64,000 bases of DNA from Climacium dendroides (Eukaryota; Streptophyta; Bryopsida; Hypnales; Climaciaceae): the NCBI GenBank assembly GCA_950106755.1, contig OX467086.1, positions 15,394,001 through 15,458,000 on the forward strand. Reading direction: 5' to 3'. Position 1 is the first letter of the stretch, and every line of letters starts with the position of its first letter. Position numbers and translations under genes: made by a program. Positions 36,055-47,000 of the stretch are shown here, piece by piece. The notes under the pieces were generated by a model. It saw only the letters and a list, made by a program, of their open reading frames with translations, ran no database searches and was not told the DNA's origin.

Positions 36055-36074
36055 GGGGTAGCTCACGCTACCCC
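36055..36074. repeat. Palindrome 2 (GGGGTAGC-tcac-GCTACCCC)
   Basis: Perfect 8-bp arms with a 4-base centre. Confidence 0.9.
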
Positions 36075-36106
36075 AGGGAAGGCTATCAGGTCCAACAGGG
36101 TTCCTT

Positions 36107-36126
36107 GGGGTAGCTCATGCTACCCC
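36107..36126. repeat. Palindrome 3 (GGGGTAGC-tcat-GCTACCCC)
   Basis: Perfect 8-bp arms; centre differs by one base from palindrome 2. Confidence 0.9.
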
Positions 36127-36378
36127 CACTTTCCGTCTTGCTACTTCATTCTGGTCCAGCCATGTCCACTCTGGTCCAGCCATATTCAATCTGGTCCAGC
36201 CATGTTCACATTGGTAATTCAATCTGGATGGAAACCTGTAGGAACTAGAGGACCAAACTGCAGGACCCAACGGAACCCTCACGACGAGACTAGAGGAATG
36301 GAAAACAATAAACTGAAAAAAACTAGAGGACCTTGTGGAAAATTACAACCACACTGCAATATTTGGAATCCAGAAATG

Positions 36379-36398
36379 GGGGTAGCGTGAGCTACCCC
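36379..36398. repeat. Palindrome 4, inverted centre (GGGGTAGC-gtga-GCTACCCC)
   Basis: Perfect arms; the centre is the reverse complement of that in palindromes 2 and 5, so this copy has flipped relative to its neighbours. Confidence 0.9.
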
Positions 36399-36430
36399 AG
36401 AGAAGGCTATCGGGTTCAACAAGGTTCTTT

Positions 36431-36450
36431 GGGGTAGCTCACGCTACCCC
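36431..36450. repeat. Palindrome 5 (GGGGTAGC-tcac-GCTACCCC)
   Basis: Identical to palindrome 2. Confidence 0.9.
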
Positions 36451-36727
36451 CAGTTTCCGTCTTGCTACTTCATTCTGGTCCAGCCACCCTGAAGTCTGGT
36501 CCAGCCATATTCACTGTGGTCCAGCCATGTTCAATCTGGTCCAGTGATGTTCACATTGCTAATTCAGTCTGGATGGAAACCTGTAAGAACTAGAGGACCG
36601 AACTGCAGGACCGAACGGAATCCTCATAACAAGACTGGAGAATGGAAAACAAGAAACTGAATAAAACTAAAGGACCCTGTGGAGAATTACGACGACACTG
36701 TAGTATTTGAAATCTAGAAATGTTGTG

Positions 36728-36799
36728 CACCTCATTTGAAGTCGGTGCTGGCTCTATGTCTTCCGGCTCCACTCGCCGGCATCTCCTGCTCTTGCGCAT
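36728..36799 (-). pseudogene. Possible first exon with basic N-terminus
   Basis: An ATG at 36,797-36,799 opens a short basic frame (MRKSRRCRRVEPEDIEP) that could end at a GTGCAC donor near 36,728. It resembles a nuclear localisation signal and might be exon 1 of the minus-strand ParB-methyltransferase gene, but nothing proves the link. Confidence 0.2.
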
Positions 36800-36894
36800 T
36801 CTCGGAATATGGAACGTTTGAGAGCCACCTACAGGACTGGAGGTATGACAATTCTTAATTACTTCATGCGTGGATATCTAAGGTAGTGTGCTGA

Positions 36895-37022
36895 AATGAA
36901 TGAGGCTTCAATGCAAACTGGAAGCTGCAGTAGGAGAGAAAAGAGGACGCTTACCGAATGAACGAGGCTTGAATGCAAACTGGAAGCTAGCTGCAGTAGG
37001 AGAGAAAACAGGACGCTTACCG
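36895..37022. repeat. Two-copy tandem repeat of about 60 bp
   Basis: gaggctt-aatgcaaactggaagct-gcagtaggagagaaaa-ggacgcttacc occurs twice in direct order. Each copy carries a GGTAAGCG-like splice donor on the minus strand, so it may be a duplicated non-coding leader exon edge. Confidence 0.8.
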
Positions 37023-38023
37023 AAGAGGACTTTGGGGTGACGACGGAAACGTGAAGACACGAACGTGAAGATACGAAGCATTTGAAGATGTGGTGAAGAC
37101 GCTGCAATTATATACTGCACTCACCGGAAGCTAGAGTGAGGAAGTTTAAACGGAAGATTCAAAAAAGAGCATGTGGAAATGCATTTGGAATTTGCAACAT
37201 TCCGTTCCTCGATTTCAGTATGGTCATGAAATTTCAGTATGGCCACATGCGATCCTAGATTTCAGTAGGCCAGGAGATTCCAAAGTCATGATGGTGTCAC
37301 ATGGAGTACAGGAAATCTAGGGAGGAAAAGAATTTTTGGTGGCCTTCAGATTTAGCAAATGCAGATCGCAAGATGACACCTCGTGCATGCGACTTCGGCC
37401 GGTGTTGAAAATTTGGACGAGGCGCGCATTTGTATTTGCTGATTTCAAGGAAAAGAAAATTGCCATGCATGAGCTCGGCTGTGTTTGGCGGAATCCGAGG
37501 CAACTGGCAGTTTAGAACTCGATGGCTGTGTTTGGCGGAAACCGAGGCAATTGGGAGTTCAAAAGTCACTGGACGGATTTGGAAGTTAGTGTTTTCAAAC
37601 TTTATTTTTATTTTTATCAAAATAATTAATAAGTAAATTACTAATTAATATTTTATGAAAATAAAAATAAGTATTTAACTTATAATAAATATTAAATGTT
37701 ATTTGTTCTATTAAAAGCTTCGTATTCAAAATAATGTTCTCATTTTTGTTAAAATATTCATAGTTGTTGGAGAATAAATAAATAATTATGAATTTTTATT
37801 AAAAAATTTATCAAAAAAATCTATAAAAGTTTTATAAAATATATAAGTATTTTTTTTATTTAATTTATTAGACCATCTAGGAACTAATTTTCAAATATTT
37901 ATAAAATTTATTTTATTAGATGAAGATAATAAATTTGTTTTAATTAAAATATTTTAATATTTCTTTGTTTTTATATTTTTTATGAATTAAAGTATATTGA
38001 TTAAAATTATAATTTATCGTATT

Positions 38024-38235
38024 CAAAGAATAGGTTATTCTATGGTATCTGAAGAATAGGTTATTCTATGGTATTTTGTACTGTCTACCTCACTGGTAGT
38101 CATGTTATTCTATTTCATGTAATTGGTGCGCAAATACTTATATTGTAGACAGTCTAAGTCTACTAGTCTACTAGGTTTAGTTGTCAATTATTCTATTTTT
38201 TGGAATTGGTGCGCAAGTACTTCTTCTATATGTAG
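38024..38235. repeat. Tandem duplications upstream of the transposase pseudogene
   Basis: A 27-bp unit (gaataggttattctatggta) is doubled at 38,028-38,075. A longer pair containing ttattctatt and aattggtgcgcaa recurs at about 38,103-38,140 and 38,188-38,220. Confidence 0.65.
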
Positions 38236-38508
38236 TGTAAGTGTGCTAGGCATAGCCGCCAACATCAATAAATGTTTTACTGTAGAGCACTATTATTAGA
38301 ATGGTTTTGAAGTTGTAAGACAATTGTGAATGTCTTGTACATTTGAAGTTTAACTACTTCCTAGCATCCTATTCAATTTTCACTAGTTGTATAGTAAAAT
38401 CAATATGCATAAAAACACTCACTATAAGAAAGTGAGTGTTCATACTCACAACACCAAGGACTAATTTCTGGTTGATCTTCAGTACTGTGTTCAAGCAAAG
38501 ATTGTATC

Positions 38509-41500
38509 ATGGCTTGCATCTGTGTAGATGGCCATGACATTCCCTTAGTGTTTCCAGTTGATGAGGGTGGACACGCTAGGGTTCTGAGCCATCTGTTGCA
38601 TGTGCGCTTTAGATTTATGGAGTCGTCCATCTATGTCGAAGAAGAAAGAATGTCTAAATCAGGAGAAGTGCAGCAGTTAATTCCAGTAATAAAGTCTATA
38701 GAGGAAGGAAGGAAGTGTTGGTATCTTCCTATTGGAAACTATAGAGCTTATAGGCTACCGTTGTCTATGGTAAGTGCATCAACAGAAATTCAAAGTCGGC
38801 AGTTAGACAACTCTTCTGTAGATATGCCATATGTTGCTCAAATGGTTTCATCCAGTCCTAGTTGTCAAGCTCTTCCAGTCGGCCAGTCCTTCTTGATAAC
38901 TCAGGTCTTCGCCCAGTGAAAATTGAGAAGTTAGACAGCATCATAGAGTTGTCTAGTGAATCAGAGGGAGAGTCCCCTGACTTAACAGTTCAGAAAAATG
39001 CATGCAAAATTGAAGTTGCATGGCAAGAAAATACTTTTGTGAAGCCATTGTCAAGCACCCCATCAAACAGTGGAGGTCAAACTGAAGTGTCCCGTCCTCC
39101 ATTGCATCCAAATATAGGGAACCGAGTGAGTATAATGGAGTCTTTGAGGGGATTAGGCAAAATGCATCGTTCACGGAATGAGTTGTCAACGACAGACTTG
39201 AACAGCATGAAGCACCATCGTGTACAGTTTCTTCCACCCATGTTCAATGGAAATGTCATATTTGAGTTGCCTCCATGTTGTTCATCTTCATCTTCATCAG
39301 CGGCCAAGAACTTGGAAAGAATGGATAAGAGATATGATGGACACCAATGGTACAAGTTCGTGACCACAAACATTCACAACTCCGATAAGTTGAAGTTCCG
39401 TAAGTCATACTGCGCTGGTCATCTTGTTTGTCTAAATGTAGAGTGTGACTATCTGAAGAGGGCTTCAAAGCGCAACGAAACTGAGTGGAGTGGTGCGACA
39501 ACCTTCGCTTTCACAGTAGGGGATACTCCTCCCAAAGACTGTACTCTGGTTTGCAAACTCTGTAGAAAAACTCCTATATGTCTAAGCACCTGTGATGCTA
39601 GGATGTACTACTGCTATAGTGAGAATCCTAAAATGACTAGAGCCGCTATTCATTTCGGAGATTATGCTCACCCTGTTGCCAAAGGCATGTACAGGGATTC
39701 TGTAGAGAAGATTAGTGAATTGATTGCGGAACAAGTGGCCAAAACACCTACGGCCACGAACTCCGCCATTGCTCTATCGGCAAACAAAGACTTCCTTACA
39801 AACTATTCTACAACGGAAATGGAGATAAAAAGATGTTGGAAGGGGAAGAATTGGAGGAAGTAATGGATCGTTTCTAGTATTTGAGCAGTCCCAACATTCG
39901 GAATGTGATTTCTTCATTTCGCTCAAACAATAGAGGAGGAGTCATAGACAAGATTATGACCATGAAGAGAGACTCGAAGTTTGAGTTCATTCATGATAGC
40001 GTTTTTCCTAGTCAAGGAAAGGAGAAGGTATACCTTTTCAAGATGCTCACCGAAGGACTTGGTAGTGGAGTAGACTTGGTGAAGCGCATGCAACCAGGGG
40101 GGAATTTGCAGAATGCATAGATGATGTTTGACCACGTTAAGCGTGTGAAGGATTGGACCACAATGGCTTGCCACGTGAACGATTCTGAGTACAAAAAGGT
40201 AATGACCATTGCAACATGCGATATGCAGTCTGAAGATACAGAAATTCAAGTACAATTCTGGAGGTCATTGAATGTTGTAATGTCAAGGCATGGACTAAAT
40301 CACCCAAACTTCAAAGGGTTCATGGCAGATAGTGCTATGGCCAATTGAAATGCAATTCGAATTGTACGGAAGTGGATGTGCCAATGACAAAATGGAGAAT
40401 AGGGAGAGGACATGCTTACTGCATTGGAGTACTTCTCTTCAAAAACATACTCAAAAACATATAAAGGAAGCATTTCAACAACAGCACAATACACTCTGCA
40501 AACAGTATAAAGATGCAAAAACTATGGAGGAGGCAGAGACACGTTACCTAGCAATTCGTTCATGGTGGTTATCATCAGGTGCTACAATGGAAGATGCACT
40601 TCATCACTTGGAGCATTGGTTGGCATTTTGGCATTTCAGATACCGACAGTGGGGAGGCTCATGCAAATGGTAAGGCAATATTTACTTTTCTTTATGTCAA
40701 TTTATTACCATACGGACAAGTAGTAGTCATATTGGACTTGAAAAATGAGTAGTATGTTGATGATGTATTTGTTTCAGCAAGAATAGTATGTTTTCCTAAA
40801 TAATTAATTAGGAATGCCTTTCATCCCATTTGAACTATACATGCACATAGTTCATGGTCTTCACTATTTTTTGTAGCTGGAATGAATGAAAGTAATTATG
40901 AGAAGTAATTTTGATTATTGGATGCATGTCTAGGATTTGAATTTGGAGGAAATGGCAGACATGCCTTCGTGCAATCTATCAGAGACAGTTCATAATAAGT
41001 GGCTTCAAATGTCTGGCAACCAAGGAAATAATTTGTTTGATGCCACATATGATGATAGCATCCGTGCGTGGATGCAAATAACAAACTACCGTGCATATCT
41101 GAGAGGCCATGCCTCTGGATTCAATCCGTCGAAGGGGGAGTTGAAGTTGAGAGCTGCAAGACGAAGTGGAGATCCTAAAAAAGTGGCAGAAGCATTGAAT
41201 TCCCTACCTGGATCTGAAGGAATTGGAAGTCGTATACCACATTTGGAAGAAGAAGAGATCTTTGGGAGTACAAAGAGGAAATTGGACGCGCCAATTGGCG
41301 ATGCAGGAGATTCACATCGAACAGACAAAGTAAATTTCTTTCAACCTCGTGTCCGAACAAGGTCCACTATTCCTCCTACAAACTCTTTAGAGGGCAAAGG
41401 AAAAGAACCAGAGTCAAATAGGTATAACCATGTCACAATTGCATTTGAAAGCGACTGTGACACATCGAAGTGGCACATTGCAAGGATCAATCACAAATCT

Positions 41501-42323
41501 AATGCTAAGTGTCAAGCTCAACAACAAGGGTCAAATATGAAGTGCACTGCTTGAATTGCAAGAGGATGAAAGGGGAACACCAGCTCCAACTTATCGTGGT
41601 AGAAAAGAAGATTACGAAACTAAACGAGAGGTATTTGTAGACTTCTAGTTTTGTGCAGATGATATAGAACGATGTGTGAAGGGTACGAAGCGTAAGTGGG
41701 TAATAGATTGGCCAGATGTGCCAGAAATTTGGCCTGTTTTGACAGGGACAAACCTCAGTCGAGACGAGACTTTGCTGTTGCAACATGCTGGCTTTCGGTT
41801 GCAAGAACAACCTACATTGTCACCACGTCGCTTGTTCAGCATGTCAAAGGTTTTTGAAAGTGTTTTGTATGATGAGGTCCCGCCAACAAATGCAGATCTG
41901 TATCCTATAGTGAGGAACAATCGAACCATACGGCGAATAGCAAATGCACCAACTGTAGAACAACGCAATAAGTGGGAGAGTGCAGGCAATGTTAGAGGTC
42001 AAATTCTAGGAGTGACCTTGCTTCCTTTCCCAGGACTAGGTGCAATCATATCTCTGGAGACTGGGATAGATCAGAACAAAAATGTGTATCGAGTGACAAT
42101 GGGTATGTTTCCTTCCTGCACATGTCCAGACTTTGTGAACATGTCTACTTCAGCTATTGGAGGACGTCAACAGTATGTGAATTGCAAGCACCTATATTAC
42201 TTGTATTGATATTTCTGTAAGATGGACATCCATGACGACAAATTCATTCGTGCACCGAGTTATAGTTTCAATGAGTTGAAACTTCTTTTACTTCGAGCAG
42301 GAATAATCACTGTGCCACAATAA
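38509..42323 (+). pseudogene. SWIM zinc-finger MULE-like transposase, degenerate
   Basis: Fragments in all three frames line up as one decayed MULE transposase. An N-terminal part (38,509-38,919) precedes a frame change and a SUMO-interaction-like IIELSSESEGESPD near 38,940. A Cys/His DNA-binding region follows (39,330-39,690) with GHQWYKF, a C-x5-C-x4-C cluster and a distal H-x5-HPV. The catalytic core (40,121-40,660) includes VMTIATCDMQSEDTEIQVQFW-like and NFKGFMADSAMAN segments and AFWHFRYRQWGG. An intron with GT-AG borders is likely at 40,670-40,933. The SWIM finger C-T-C then C-K-H is at 42,118-42,192. Premature stops are at 39,875, 40,118, 40,346, 41,646 and 42,207, with frameshifts near 38,900, 39,830, 40,365 and 41,545. 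The gene cannot make an active enzyme. Confidence 0.83.
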
Positions 42324-42865
42324 GCATGTAGTAAACTTCATATGTATTTCAGTGGTATTTTATTAATATATTTAAAATACCATTGAATTGATGGGAAGTA
42401 AAGAAAAATAGAAGCTTGAAAACTACAATTGAAAGCGATAATGTAGTTATGAAAATATGAATATGTGACATTTTTTTTTCCATATTTTTTTTTCCTTGAA
42501 TTGTATTTCTCATGTCTTTCCCCTTTTTTTCCCTTGGGTTTCCATTAGTATTTCCATTCTTCTTGAAATTGACTTTCATTTATTTCGTCTTGCATTTGTA
42601 TGTTTTTTTTATTTTTTTCCTATCCTAAGTCCATACTATTGTTTTTTCCTCCATTGTTACTTTTATTTCATTTTAGTTTTCTATTTTTTATCATTTAGTA
42701 CCCTCCTTTTTACACTTTACTTCCCATTTCTTCCTTTTGTTTTCCTTTTCTCTTCTATGTCATTTCTTTTTCATAGTTGCTTACCCATTTTTCTAGTCCA
42801 ACGTCTTCTATGCTTTATATTTATTTTTTTCACTTGAGTAATCACTCCATTAAGTTGGAGTATAT

Positions 42866-42924
42866 TAGCGAGAGGTCTATGAGACTGAAATGTGATGGCC
42901 CGGGTTCGAATCCCGTGAGGCCCC
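42866..42924 (+). other. tRNA-like sequence with Pol III box A and box B
   Basis: A perfect box B (GGTTCGAATCC, 42,903-42,913) lies inside a T-arm-like CGGG...CCCG stem. An approximate box A (TAGCGAGAGG, 42,866-42,875) is about 27 bp upstream. The 3' end tgaggcccc has no matching 5' acceptor strand, and the anticodon arm pairs poorly, so this is a tRNA pseudogene or the head of a SINE rather than a working tRNA. Confidence 0.45.
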
Positions 42925-43179
42925 AAATTATGCCATTGGGCGCAATCTCTGTACTGAGCTAAGTCTTAAGAATTCTTCAATAACAACTATTGTGGAGGCT
43001 AGTTAATATCCACCAAATATTTTCTATAGTATTAAACCCTAAAATAATTATATTTTTTCCTATAAATGATTGGTGATTGCAGACATAGTTGCATTATAGA
43101 GTTGGAAGTACATGCCTAAATGTATACTAATGTTTAAGGAAATTTTTCCATTTCAAATGGTCATTATTGAAATAACTTT

Positions 43180-43385
43180 TTTTTTTAAAATTCACGGTTA
43201 TAGGTGTCTTGGTCATAGGTCCCAAATTTTACTAAAAATAGTAAGTATACGTCTAATTTTGGAAAGAAAAAATATATTTTTTTTTTGGTTTTTTTTGGGG
43301 GGGGTCCAATTTATGGGGCTCCATGCTCGCAAGGCCTACACTCGCAGCTCACAAGCTCGCCACTCAAGGCTCGCATGCTAACATC
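43180..43385 (-). repeat. Candidate right terminal inverted repeat of the MULE
   Basis: Read on the minus strand: gttagcatgcgagcc, gcgagcttgtgag, further gcgagc motifs, a homopolymer run, then gggacctatgacc. These are the landmarks of the left end in the same order. Confidence 0.4.
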
Positions 43386-43429
43386 GTTGATCATCAAGGG
43401 GATGTCATTGTATGGGGATTTTGTGTACC

Positions 43430-43930
43430 ACATGTGGCAAAGTGATTTTTTGCCCCCCTATTTACTTTGGAATATACTATAATTTCAACTAATTATTTTG
43501 AACTTTGATTAATATTGACTATAGATTTCTATTGCCAAAATTTCCAACTCAAATGACATTTAAAATGACTATTATAATAGGTTGAAAAATGAACTGAAAT
43601 GGCATGTTTTTCAACTCAAACATTTATAAAGAATACATTTGGATGACCGTTCCATTGGTATGCAAGAAAAATCAATTTTTAATAGAGAGTTATTTATATT
43701 TTAGATGATTTTTTATGAAGTAAGGGGTCTAAAGTTATTTTCAATTCTATAGAGTATCTTTGTTCTTCAAAAATTTGTAACTAATTATTATCAATTTAAA
43801 AAATACCAATCATTCAAAATACAATCTTTCAAAGTAGAGAGCCCTATTCAAATTTTTTAAATTTTCTTTCAATTAAATTTTATGAAGTAGGTAGGGGGTC
43901 CAAAATCATCACTTCACATCGGGGGAGTAA
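43430..43930 (+). repeat. Long inverted repeat, left arm (partner at 50.11-50.66 kb)
   Basis: Its reverse complement aligns with 50,110-50,660 over about 500 bp. Landmarks are ctactttgaaag, tagttacaaatttttgaag, aaataactct, atccaaatgt and ttgagtt-aaaaacatgcc. By eye identity is roughly 70-75% with small indels. It may be the end of an old long-TIR element or two dispersed copies in opposite orientation. Confidence 0.75.
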
Positions 43931-43969
43931 ATGCATAGAGTGACCTACCCTCGATTCCAACCCCACTGT

Positions 43970-44215
43970 GAATTTTATCCATTACTTTTGATTGAAGACT
44001 CAAAATTTGAAACAAATTTTTAAAGATGAAAGTTAGATTGATTATCCAACATTCTTTAGTTCAAAGTTCTTTGAAAAAAGTTTTTTTACTATGAGAAGAT
44101 GGCCTCCAAAGTTTGTTGAAGAACTCAATGTGAAGTTTCATGAGTAAATTTTTGAAAAAAATATTTTGACTATGCAAAAGAAAAAATATACTTTATGTTA
44201 TACAAAACTATTTTG
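43970..44215 (+). repeat. Fragment related to the CACTA hairpin core
   Basis: Starting with ttttatccattacttttgattgaag and continuing with gattatccaacattctttagttcaaag, this resembles one arm of the inverted repeat inside the CACTA element at 32,615. Its right part (44,015-44,215) recurs at 51,778-52,015. Confidence 0.65.
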
Positions 44216-44279
44216 AATGGGAAAATAGGATTTTTGTATTATTGATTTAGGATATTGTACAATGTAGTTGTCATTTTAA

Positions 44280-44893
44280 CTTAACTATTTACAAATCAAT
44301 GTGTTTGAAACTCAACAAACTTTGGTGGCAGTTTTGACATAATAAAACAACTTTTTTGAAAAAACTTTGAACCAAGAAAAGATGTTAAATCATGCTGACT
44401 TTTAGATCCAAATTTTAATTGTGGTTTTGAGTCACCAATCAAAAATTATGGACAAAATTTAGAGGAGGGTAGCAAGGAATAGTTTTTTTGACATTTCAAA
44501 CACCCTTTCTCAATTTTATTGATAACTTTTATTTGAAAGTTGAAAATCACAAACAGATATTTGAAATTTTTGAAAAAGGTTAGTTTACTATGTCAAAATG
44601 GCCTCCAAAGTCTGTTGACTTGACAGAAGATCAAATTGTAGATGATTATTATTTATTTTAGGATTCATTATTCAAAGATTTCTAACCATGGTGATTTAAG
44701 TATAGCCAAAATAAAAATAACAAATTTGAACCCTTCTATGTCAAAATAGACAAAAGAAATGTTCATTTTTTTGTTGATTTGGACATTGTACAATCCAAGT
44801 CAACATAAAAATTGTAAGTACGGCTGATATAGTATCCAATTCAACAAAAAGTTGACAATTTTTTGTTGATTTGGACAACATTTTCTATTAGTG
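44280..44893. mobile_element. Decayed CACTA relative with right terminus
   Basis: The right end reads ttgttgatttgg then ttttctattagtg at 44,893, matching the terminus of the intact CACTA element (one base differs in the last 13). Inside, two diverged arms around aattatggacaaaatttagagg and ctcaattttattgataactttt form a remnant of the same fold-back core. No CACTA left terminus is visible, so it is truncated or too diverged. Confidence 0.6.
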
Positions 44894-44919
44894 GTTATGA
44901 AGTCTAAAGGGGATTCAAA

Positions 44920-45115
44920 AATACTAAGTGCTTGATGTGAGGTTTAGAGAGAATTCCAAAAATATTAAGAACTTGATGTCAACCGTGGAGAGGGGTTCAA
45001 AAATACTAAGAGTTTATTGCAAGGCCTAGATAGAGTTCAAATTAGTACTTAGAAACTTGTTACAAGGCTAGAAGAAAATTCAGGAAGCTTATTGTGAAGT
45101 TTAAACTTTAGTGAG
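44920..45115. repeat. Degenerate tandem repeat, about 55 bp
   Basis: Units of the type ttcaaaaatactaagtgcttgatgtgaggtttagagaga repeat about three to four times with drift. Confidence 0.6.
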
Positions 45116-45119
45116 AGTC

Positions 45120-47000
45120 CAAAAGCAGTGAAAGCAATCAAAGGAGTGAACATGCTAAGAATGAGTGATGTGGTTGCTTGTGAGATCTAAATGTAAGTTA
45201 AGTAAGAAAAATCCTTAAGTTAGAATCTGAAAGAGAACTAAGAATTTATGGATTAAAACAATCTTTAATCCCTTAATAGAGGTTTGACTTAGATTAGGGA
45301 CAAAAGGAAAAGCCAAAACCGATATTAGTTCACCATTTGAGATGCCAAGACTTAGAAATACTTGATGATGCCATGTCATCACTGTTTGTTTGATTCCATA
45401 GTTAATTAGCTATCAATTAGGATTTATAGAAGTCAATAGTTGAGATTCAAAAATATCACAAGAAAAAGGAAATAGCTAAAGAAAAAAGTTAGAAAAAAAA
45501 GAGGTTGGAAAAAAAAGTAGAATTAGTTTGCAACCTTCTCTAGTTCATTTGTAACCATCATTTTGAAGCAATAAAGTAAGTTCAAAAAGATAACAAAATG
45601 GAGAAAGATAGATACTACAAAAAAATTACTATCATGATTAAAGTGGATGGAACTGCAATCTCAACAAAGCTAGAGGTATGTACCTAAATTGTCATATTTT
45701 CATAGTTGTTCTTTTTTATAGGAAGTGTTTATATGCATGTCAATATTGTTAAAGATTTTCTGAGGATATTTGTAGTTTGATGAACACTAAATCACTACCA
45801 AGCTTAGCAATTACTACAAAAAAAACCCAGTACTTTGTGGTTGTTTCTTGTTGTTTATGATTTTGTGTCTTATTATCAAATTTCTTTTGTATTTGTTGAG
45901 TATTGGAGTCTTGTACTAATCCCCTTAGTATAATATTCTAACATGGCAGCTTGCTATTTTAGTATGATTTTTCTAAGGGCTTTAAGAGAAGTGGGTGAAT
46001 GAGTGATTTTCCATGCTTTTTTTATAGTATTTCAATTGTCAAAAATTATCCTACAATAGAGCTTTAAATTGGTTGTACAATTTTATGGATTTTATTTTTA
46101 TTTTTGTGCTAGTCTTCATCTTTGAAAACCTTTGAATAACAAAGCTTTGACCTTGTTTATACCATTTTATGTTTTTCTTCCATCATCTTTTATGTTCATC
46201 TTCATTGTTAAAACCTCTATGAAAGCGAAGCTTCAAACCCCTGCATCAAAATTCCATGTTATCATTTACCCCCAAATCACTCTCTTTTGTTATTATGGTT
46301 TTGGAGGGTATTATTGTTATCATACCCTTTGGGACCCAAAATTCAATTTCTTAAGGGCAATTGGGTTGCCAACTTCAATTAAGATAACTACACCTATGTT
46401 AAAATTCTTTGTCTAAGTGATACACTATCTTAGCCTTCAAATCATGATCTATGGAGTATTAGAGTTCAAAGTCCGATATGGAAGCCCATGCCAAGGCCCA
46501 ACCATAGAGGTTGCAAAAGACTTTTGCCATGCTCCAATGGTGGGTAAAAAAAAGGAAAAGAAGACAAAAAGAATTCCACCAATTGTCCTGCTTTGAGAGA
46601 TGTTGAATGACTTTAAGAGGTATTGAAATTGCTCTAGGATGTTTGAATTTCTCTACAAGGTTGAATTACTTTGGAAGTATGTAAGCTCCCAATTTATAAC
46701 TTGCAACTCACAATTTTTTTTCTTTTTGTTTTTATAGTTTTAAATCAAGTTTTATATACAAAAATCCAAAAAAGAGTACAAAAATTAAAAAAAATATATA
46801 CTATACGCTAATATAGAATTTGTCCAAAACAAAGTGTTATACCCAAAATAAACCAAAATCTTGCATGTGAATAGGATAAAAACCAAAAAATTGTAAAAAT
46901 TAGACATTAAATATTAAGTAAATAGTACCCAAACTATTTAAACCTACCATGCATTTTGGTTGAAATAGTCCAAGGGAATCTCAGAGAGATCTCTAAATCA
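45120..47000. other. AT-rich non-coding DNA
   Basis: No convincing frame. The open frame near 46,132-46,416 has no recognisable features and probably arises by chance. Confidence 0.45.

Larger units (their letters stand above)
35740..36730. repeat. Central repeat block: about 325-345 bp units with palindromes
   Basis: A unit marked by gcaggacccaacggaaccct recurs at about 35,936, 36,260 and 36,605, each followed by a related stretch ending in gtggaaaattac. Short ctggtccagccat repeats occur between units (three near 36,150-36,210, four near 36,475-36,550). Five 20-bp palindromes are interspersed. The block lies between the two divergent genes of the candidate MULE, where promoters would be expected. 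Confidence 0.85.
28805..43385. mobile_element. Candidate large MULE-type transposon carrying a ParB-methyltransferase pseudogene
   Basis: A block of about 14.6 kb interrupts the local sequence and holds two divergent decayed genes: a SWIM/MULE transposase (+) and a ParB-methyltransferase (-). The left end (28,811 onward) and the inverted right end (43,385 back to about 43,180) share gcgagcttgtgag, clustered tgagc/gcgagc motifs, and gggacctatgacc about 70-125 bp further in. I read these as diverged terminal inverted repeats. A clean 8-10 bp target duplication is not visible. Copy A of the 7-kb repeat ends exactly at the left edge. Membership of both genes in one element is inference from their divergent arrangement between these ends. 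Confidence 0.5.

Noticed and set aside
42496..42837. A 113-codon Phe/Leu-rich frame that looks like a membrane protein
   Set aside because: It is the translation of a T-rich low-complexity tract with no start context or conservation.
42850..42924. A functional tRNA gene
   Set aside because: The T-arm is good, but no 5' acceptor strand pairs with the 3' end and the anticodon arm is weak.
28805..43385. A confident target-site duplication for the MULE
   Set aside because: Only atcg is shared by the flanks near 28,802 and 43,386, which is too short to count.
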